Of a DNA stretch of 64,000 nt, positions 57,907-64,000 are shown piece by piece (the first letter of the stretch is position 1; each line of letters begins with the position of its first letter). A program made the translations under genes and the position numbers. The notes beneath the pieces are model-generated. The model saw nothing but the letters and a program-made list of their open reading frames with translations, was not told where the DNA came from and ran no database searches. The stretch lies in the NCBI GenBank assembly GCA_030141605.1, contig JAQGDQ010000033.1, forward strand, positions 737,214 to 801,213, written 5' to 3'. The stretch is from Tubiluchus corallicola. Lineage: Eukaryota > Priapulida > Priapulimorpha > Priapulimorphida > Tubiluchidae.

Positions 57907-60900
57907 CTAGAAAATATTTAAAATTATTACTCAAGAATAAATCTCACATATCAGTTACTACTAGTCAATTAATTAATAATTAATATATTTTGTAATAAAA
58001 ATGCAATGTGATTTGCAGTATGCACCGCTGGGTACGAAGAGAAATCCTAAGACATTTTTTCACATTTAAGTAATCACTGACATTCATACTTCGTATTTGC
58101 ATAACGCAGTATTTACATATACAGGAAATGACTGCCCCGCTAGTAGCAAGTAGATATAAACATATTTTTTAATATTTCAGTCACTATACTGTCCAGTGGT
58201 ATGGAGGAAGGGTAATCATTTCCTGACACACCTTGTTTTAGTGCATCATAGAATAAATTTGCTGATTAATGAAGCTAACAGTAAACATTGAATAAACAAA
58301 TGGTGAACATAGAATCTACATTCAATCCACTAAACATTCTTTTTTTCCCATGTATTGGAAAATGGAAAGAACCAGTAAATATTCTTAAGATTTTCATTCA
58401 TCTTTTAATAACTATTCCAGCTGATTTCGATTTATTTAGTTTTTAATTAGTGATGTAATTAATTAGGAATGGGGTTTTAAGACCAAGAGAAACAAGTTTG
58501 ACAATTGACATTTCTAAGTGTAAAAAATTTCAGCTCACATTTTCTTTCTTTGGTTCTTTGTCTAGATCTATTCTAGTTATACTTTTGTTGACCTTAGCAG
58601 ACAGAGATAATGCCATCAAGCCACCTATTTTGATTTCATTTTCTCTCAAATCAATTCTTTCCAAGCGAATGTTATCAGCAATGTACTCTGCTAAAGCTAC
58701 AGCACCTAAAATACAAACAATTGCAATAGTAACGACATTTGCCAATAAATGAGAAATATAATGACATGGTTACATAAACACTAACTTGGTTTACATTTTG
58801 CCAGAAATAATACACAATATCTAAAGCAGTTAATGCTATACAAGCCACAAAACTACGTCAAGATTATCATTATACTGCCAACAAAGAGAAACATGTGCAG
58901 AAAATAATAGAACCTCACTGGAAAGGTTATATATATATATAGACAAACTTTGTTAACTGTTACAACACTTATCATCATAATACAATCAACTGCCAGGCAG
59001 TTTATTAAAATAAAATGTACTATAGGGTATTATAAGGTACATGTACCAAAGTTATAACAATATCTACAATCATTGGGACCATTGTGAAAATAAGGAAGTT
59101 TTATTTCTGATACAGCAATACAAATGTTTTCCTTTGCTGGTACCGCGAGATAAGGACATACAATGTGTATAAAAGTACAGCATTACCTTCACATGTAATC
59201 TTTATACATTGCAATCCTAAACGGAGTAATGACTTGTTCAATATTAAAAATCCTTTGAGCTGGTGTATTCCTTCATTGGTAATGTTGTTATGGCCAAGAT
59301 TTAGTGTATGAATGTGTTTTGTGTTGGCCTATAAAAACATTAAATAGAAAACCAATAAATTTGTTTTATATTTAAAAGAAAGTTCCATGCCAGGTAACTA
59401 CTGGAAAATGAAAAATAGTGAAAGCATGCTATTTGCTAACTTTTGCTGTACGCTTACTTTGCATCAGACGCACATAATTAGAAGCTAGAAATGATATCAA
59501 ATGGTTTAAAAATGGATTTGAAATAGAAGCCCTTAGCCCGAAGGCTTGGCCACTATATTTATAATGCTGGCGGTATACTTCAGTGCTAAATTTAATTCCA
59601 TTGTTTATGCCTGGAAAAATTTTGCTTAAAAAAACTAACAATATCCGACTTTCTTTAAAATTAACTTAAGTATTAATTTTTATATTGAAATTATCAAGTT
59701 TTTTTATTGTAAAGGTGAATTATATCACGTAATAAGAAATTAGCAAAAAGAAAGCAAGAATTGTTTTACAGGGATATAAGTATCGGTGTTCAAAATAACA
59801 TATGATCAATTAAAATATATAGTTTGAACAGAATTCTATGTATGAATTTTTAAATATTATAATTGCCAAATTAAGCATTACCAGTGTGTTTCCAAGTTGT
59901 GCCATTGCCACAAATGTGATCTGGTTATTCCAGAGTACTAATGTGTCGAGTCCTGTATCTTTTACCTGCTCTGATATGCCATCACATAAATGCGAGAGAC
60001 CTGCATCCTGTATTTAAATTCGCATTTAGTTATGTACAATGTAACCAAGTTTATTACATATGTAATTATCTTCAAAATTTTTAAAGCAATTGTTGAGAAA
60101 GATTATAAAAAGTAGAAAGGACAGGAACAGCTAATTTTCACATGACAGATCAACTAGATTAAGAAATTCAATTAAGTTCTGTTACTACATTTAGTTTTTC
60201 ATAAAAGTTAAACAGGAAACAAGCAATACACAAGCAACTCCTTATTTCTTGAATAAGCTTAATAAGAATAATTATTATTTTTATTATTTTTTTCTGAGCT
60301 ACTAATGCAAACGGGATCATGAGATTCATATCAAATACGATAACAGATTTAAAAGACAGGACTCTTAAATTTTAAGACTCATTTCTCCTAATGTTCAATT
60401 ATTTAATAGCACATACAATAGGCATACTGCCAAGCCACAGAAACAGGTTTACTATTAGAACAAAGTGTAGTCATATTCGTGATCAAAAAAAACTTTTGAG
60501 ATTATCAAATCTCATTACAATTTTTGTAAACTTCAATTGTGACACTGCTCATCTTTTTTATAAGTTTAACAATTTGCAATGTGTACATGTGCACAAGGTT
60601 CACAATGCTAGTCTCATTGCAATGAGAAAAATAAGAAAGGATGTCACAAATCAATACGCGGTTCAATTTTTCTGCACGGAAAATTCTAGTTTTCTGATAA
60701 TAACCAGTGCCAATACAGTGCTGAAACGTTTGTGATAAATTTATATAGCAATGACATGTATCATAATGCTGCCATAATTTCTTTGAAGGTTCATCTCGAG
60801 GGACCATGTATAAGGGGTCCCAATTGCACTGCTCTTGTTAAAGTACACCATTATCAATAAAAGAACTCAAGTTCGTTTACTCTGCAGAGGTCACCTGATC

Positions 60901-62813
60901 TGATGGAGTCAAAAGAAATAGTGCTATTGTCTAGCATCTACTACAACAGGCAAACACTCAAAGAATAGTAACACTCAAAACTGTCAGTTCCATAACAAAA
61001 GTGCTAAGTTATGAGTGTGAGTTTAAAATGGCTTATTCTTTTGTTGACAATACATGAACTGAAGGTGTTTTCAAGGATGTTTTATGCCGGCAAGTGGCAC
61101 TAGCCAATATTACCAATCACACAAACCTGAAATGTCATTATAATAGCACTTTTTACGTAAAGTTGTATTTCTTTTCATAACAGAAATTTTTTAAGTTACT
61201 AACTCAAAACTCAAAAGCTTCCATCTGCTTGAGATTGGGTCTTACATGCTTCGAGAAAGTTCACTGTGTTACTTATACCTGTAAGCAGTTGTTTCTGAGA
61301 TCGAGAAGCTTGAGAGTATGATTTATACGCAACATGCTGCCAAGTTGAATGCCATCTAGTGGCGATAATTTGTTATCGGACAGAAACAGTTCTTTCAGGC
61401 TCTGGTTCTGCTTCAGAGCTGCAACTGCAACATTAAAGACAAAGTTGTGATAAAAGTAAAATTTACAGTACTGATCTGAAACTAGTGAGTGTTCCCGAAA
61501 AAACACTTGCACAAAACTGGATTTATTACTATATTAAAATTCTTATTATAACAAGTAAAGCATCCACGTTCATGTAACTGATGTTAATTAATACACTGGC
61601 AAGTTAAAAAGACCATGATGCAGCAGAAAATAATCAATTGTGTAAAAATAAAATGTGACTTAAAACTACACTGTAATTGTTTAGCCTGCTTCGGGTTTTC
61701 TTAAAATGAATCCATAATACTTTGTAGCCCATTTCTTCTCTCCTAAGTGCTAGTGAATTTTCATCAGATGATTGAAAGTGGAGTTGAGAAAATACTAATC
61801 AGGAGAGACACTGTGTGCGCTCAACATAATTTTAATAAGGTTGCTATTACACCTACATTTAATTGAACCTCTTACAGCCTGGTTTCCTCTCAGGGTTTGT
61901 TCTTGGTTTTTATGAAGTAGTGTACACTGTATATGTTGTGCAAAAACACTGTTTATTTAAGGGACAGAACTCACACTTACACATTTAAATTTATATGCAT
62001 TCATCCAAACACACAGGCATGCACACATATGCAGGATCTTGATAGACTGTTAAGTTCTGTCTATAATACTCTAGAGAAACAAGCCACTATTGCTAAAAGG
62101 CAAATATGAACTCTTAGACATATATGCTGCTAATAATGCACTGTGTATGATATCAGTAATAATCACAGTTTATCGTTGTCCTATAAATTGAGTGGACAGT
62201 ACTGTGAGCGACACTGTGATACTGCATGATACGGTAACTATTACATGTGATTGTGGTTGCAGCCTTGAGTAAAAAGGCAAATTTGTGCCATCAAAAGTTG
62301 CAAAAAGTTCAGCCAAATGGAAAAGGAGTTCGATCTACCAGGTGTTCACTTAATTCTTTGGCAACTTAATATGTACTGTACAAAATGCAACAATTTCCAC
62401 AAATAACCCATCACCCATCACAACAGCAAACAGCTATTGGTGATACAGAACAGTTTTCTAATGAAAGAATGGTGCACAGCTATTGAAATTTAGTTAGCGA
62501 AAACATTTTACACTAAGCTGCCAGAAATAAAAAACAGAACAAACGTTCAAAAATCCAAGTTTTTTCTTAAATATTTTACATTGTAATTTGGCTGCTTCTT
62601 TTGCACGTAAATTGAGCTAAACATATTTCAAATTAAACAAATCTGGTAATTACTGGACATACCTAGAATCATGAGCGGTTTTCCTGAAAGATTGCATGCC
62701 TCCATATGTAAAATTTGGAGTCCATTATTTATCCGTAAAGTTCGACCTAACATTGGTAGACTCTGTTCATTTAGCGAACAGCATCGTGTGTCCAAATACT
62801 CTACACATGGTGT
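56635..62813 (-). CDS. PPP1R37: Protein phosphatase 1 regulatory subunit 37 (LRRC68), 5' end missing (gene level)
   Basis: Six exons (62663-62813, 61279-61424, 59882-60007, 59187-59328, 58539-58705, 56635-57906), all phase-compatible, give about 667 residues. The leucine-rich repeats match vertebrate PPP1R37 closely: LSGKPLMIL, LLDLRNN, TLVLWNNQ, LNLGHNNITNEG, RIDLRENEIKIGGLMALSL and DKEPKKEN. The family binds PP1 and inhibits the holoenzyme. Vertebrate members have an RVxF docking motif near the N-terminus, a part not found here. The visible start corresponds to the middle of the repeat domain, so upstream exons probably lie beyond the window. The C-terminal half is one long Ser/Thr-rich disordered exon with a SILK sequence and a KDVTF sequence, discussed as a finding. 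Confidence 0.93.
58539..58705 (-). CDS. PPP1R37: PPP1R37 LRR exon 5
   Basis: Two bases plus 55 codons; acceptor GTATTTTAG, donor AAT|GTGAGC. IDLRENEIKIGGLMALSL and RIDLDKEPKKEN are nearly identical to vertebrate PPP1R37 and were the basis for the assignment. Confidence 0.95.
59187..59328 (-). CDS. PPP1R37: PPP1R37 LRR exon 4
   Basis: Forty-seven codons plus one base; acceptor TTTTATAG, donor GAAG|GTAATG. HTLNLGHNNITNEGIHQLKG and LLRLGLQCIKITCE match the family. Confidence 0.93.
59882..60007 (-). CDS. PPP1R37: PPP1R37 LRR exon 3
   Basis: Forty-two codons, phase 0 at both ends (acceptor AAATACAG, donor CTG|GTAATG). DAGLSHLCDGISEQ and LDTLVLWNNQITFVAMAQLG follow the vertebrate order. Confidence 0.93.
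61279..61424 (-). CDS. PPP1R37: PPP1R37 LRR exon 2
   Basis: Two bases plus 48 codons; acceptor AATGTTGCAG, donor CAG|GTATAA. SLKELFLSDNKLSPLDGIQL and LKLLDLRNNCL. A second CAG six bases into the exon could act as a competing acceptor (a NAGNAG-like site six bases apart). Confidence 0.92.
62663..62813 (-). CDS. PPP1R37: PPP1R37 LRR exon (first one supported)
   Basis: Fifty codons plus one base; acceptor CTGTTTCAG, donor CTAG|GTATGT. TPCVEYLDTRCCSLNEQSLP and LHMEACNLSGKPLMIL match the family's middle repeats. Confidence 0.9.
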
Positions 62814-64000
62814 CTGAAACAGCAGCAAATCGCTGAAAAGCAGTGTGTTACATTGTTTTCATGCCTAACATTCTACTAAAGAATTATCTGACTAAAAAGT
62901 ATCAGGACAACACCAAAATTAATTAGAAAAACCTGGTGCAGAATATCAATTCTATACACGTTTTAGTGCAGCAGAATAATCTGATGACAGCCTTCTATTT
63001 TACATTAGCATCATAATTTTATAAAATGCTGACAAAATCTACTGCTACACCAATGAAAACATTATAGTCATACAAAATTTTCATTTCATTTTTTAAGTGA
63101 TTTGCTAATTTGTTCACAACAACTTAATATCATTCATATTAGATAAATTCAAATATGCGCAAAAGTTAAACATAGAAAAAATCTCAATTGTCGTGAAGGC
63201 TAATCTTCTGCCAGAGCACAGCCTAATCAAGTTCTAAAGCAATTTTCAAAGGCAATGTCGAGGCTGCCAAAGTTCACAAATCATAGCTAATTATTGTTTG
63301 TCAGGAACGCAAGCACTTTGCTGCTCAGATCTAATGACTTAGAGTAGAGTCTATTATTGATTGCTTGGCTTGCTCTGAAATTTCTGCAGTTTCTTTCACC
63401 CATTCACAATCCAATTTCAACATCAACATTATAGCTTAAGAGAAGAAAAGAGTTGCAAAATGACGAGATTTAGGAAAAATAAGAACACTATGCATCACAG
63501 TAAAAACTACATTTTAGTACTGCAAACATTGCCATCTAAAAAAGTATTCAGCAACCTAGCATATTTATTAGCAAATGCTTACAAATAGCTAGGTAAGAAC
63601 AATAACTATCTCCACATCTTCTCTCATGAGCAGGCCATATGACCAAGTAAATGACAGGGCAGCTCTAAAACTATTTGATGAACTATTGCAAAAAATTTGA
63701 CTGCAAATTTTCCAAGGTCTAACCTAATTCTAATGATTTAGTTGAGTATTATGCAGCTTTTTCTATTTACATTGATGTCCTCATCTTCTGATGGATATTT
63801 TTTAGGAACCAACATCAACAATTTGCTTGTTGTACACAGAATTCGTTTCTCCATTTCTGAAGGAAGATCATTTACTTTTATGATCCTCACTGATGAAACA
63901 ATTTAGTAATTCATATTAGGCATATCTCTAATGATTTCTGTGGCAACTCACTTAAATTTTCATTTAGCTTTCACAGTCCAAATATTTTTTGTAGCAGAGC
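62814..64000. other. PPP1R37 intron, right window edge
   Basis: The missing N-terminal LRR exons are not recognisable here. A phase-compatible open stretch at 63771-63889 does not resemble LRR sequence. Confidence 0.5.

Noticed and set aside
63771..63889. Possible upstream exon of PPP1R37
   Set aside because: Phase fits, but the peptide (LPSEMEKRILCTTSKLLMLV) does not resemble the LRR region that should precede the 62663-62813 exon, and the acceptor is weak.

Overview
This window is AT-rich nuclear DNA of an animal. Its genes are split by GT-AG introns, some only about 100 to 200 bases long. It carries clear metazoan genes (BANF1, PPP1R37, a ZP-domain membrane protein, annexins) and many decayed non-LTR retrotransposons. 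The ZP protein has the cuticlin-like layout common in invertebrates: one ZP module, a furin site and a C-terminal membrane anchor. An invertebrate is therefore likely, but I cannot name the species from sequence alone.

The left 38 kb is dominated by one very long minus-strand gene (about 37.2 kb down to 3.5 kb). I assembled 28 phase-compatible coding exons by reading splice sites and reading frames. They encode at least 1054 residues (numbering below starts at the first supported residue): an N-terminal segment resembling the CFAP97/Hemingway ciliary domain, an RS-like basic and proline-rich region, two IQ calmodulin-binding motifs, a complete four-repeat annexin core (A), an 85-residue low-complexity linker, and a second complete annexin core (B). 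All eight introns of core A recur in core B at the same positions and phases, so the cores arose by internal duplication. Almost every calcium-binding GxGTD loop is lost; only the last repeat keeps GTDE. I know of no described protein with this combination, and it is the main discovery candidate here.

The roughly 11 kb intron between the two annexin cores contains an intronless plus-strand ZP-domain gene (16981-18162), nested antisense. The same intron holds a truncated LINE, a tRNA-derived SINE and microsatellites.

From about 38.5 to 49 kb there is no confident gene. It holds a 35/36-bp minisatellite, a 45-unit AAT microsatellite, dispersed repeats, a degenerate TTGGA-rich array and a broken CR1/jockey-like LINE (45.8-48.6 kb). 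BANF1 follows on the plus strand (49.16-49.54 kb, two coding exons). The 49.6-56.5 kb stretch has a TIR-bearing element and a LINE relic but no other gene I recognise.

The right end (56.6-62.8 kb, minus strand) is a PPP1R37 (LRRC68) orthologue: five leucine-rich-repeat exons and one 1.27-kb terminal exon encoding a disordered tail. That tail contains candidate PP1-docking SILK and RVxF-type motifs. The 5' end of the gene lies beyond the supported exons, probably outside the window.

No database search, expression data or alignment program was available. Exon borders rest on splice-site and phase consistency plus family recognition.
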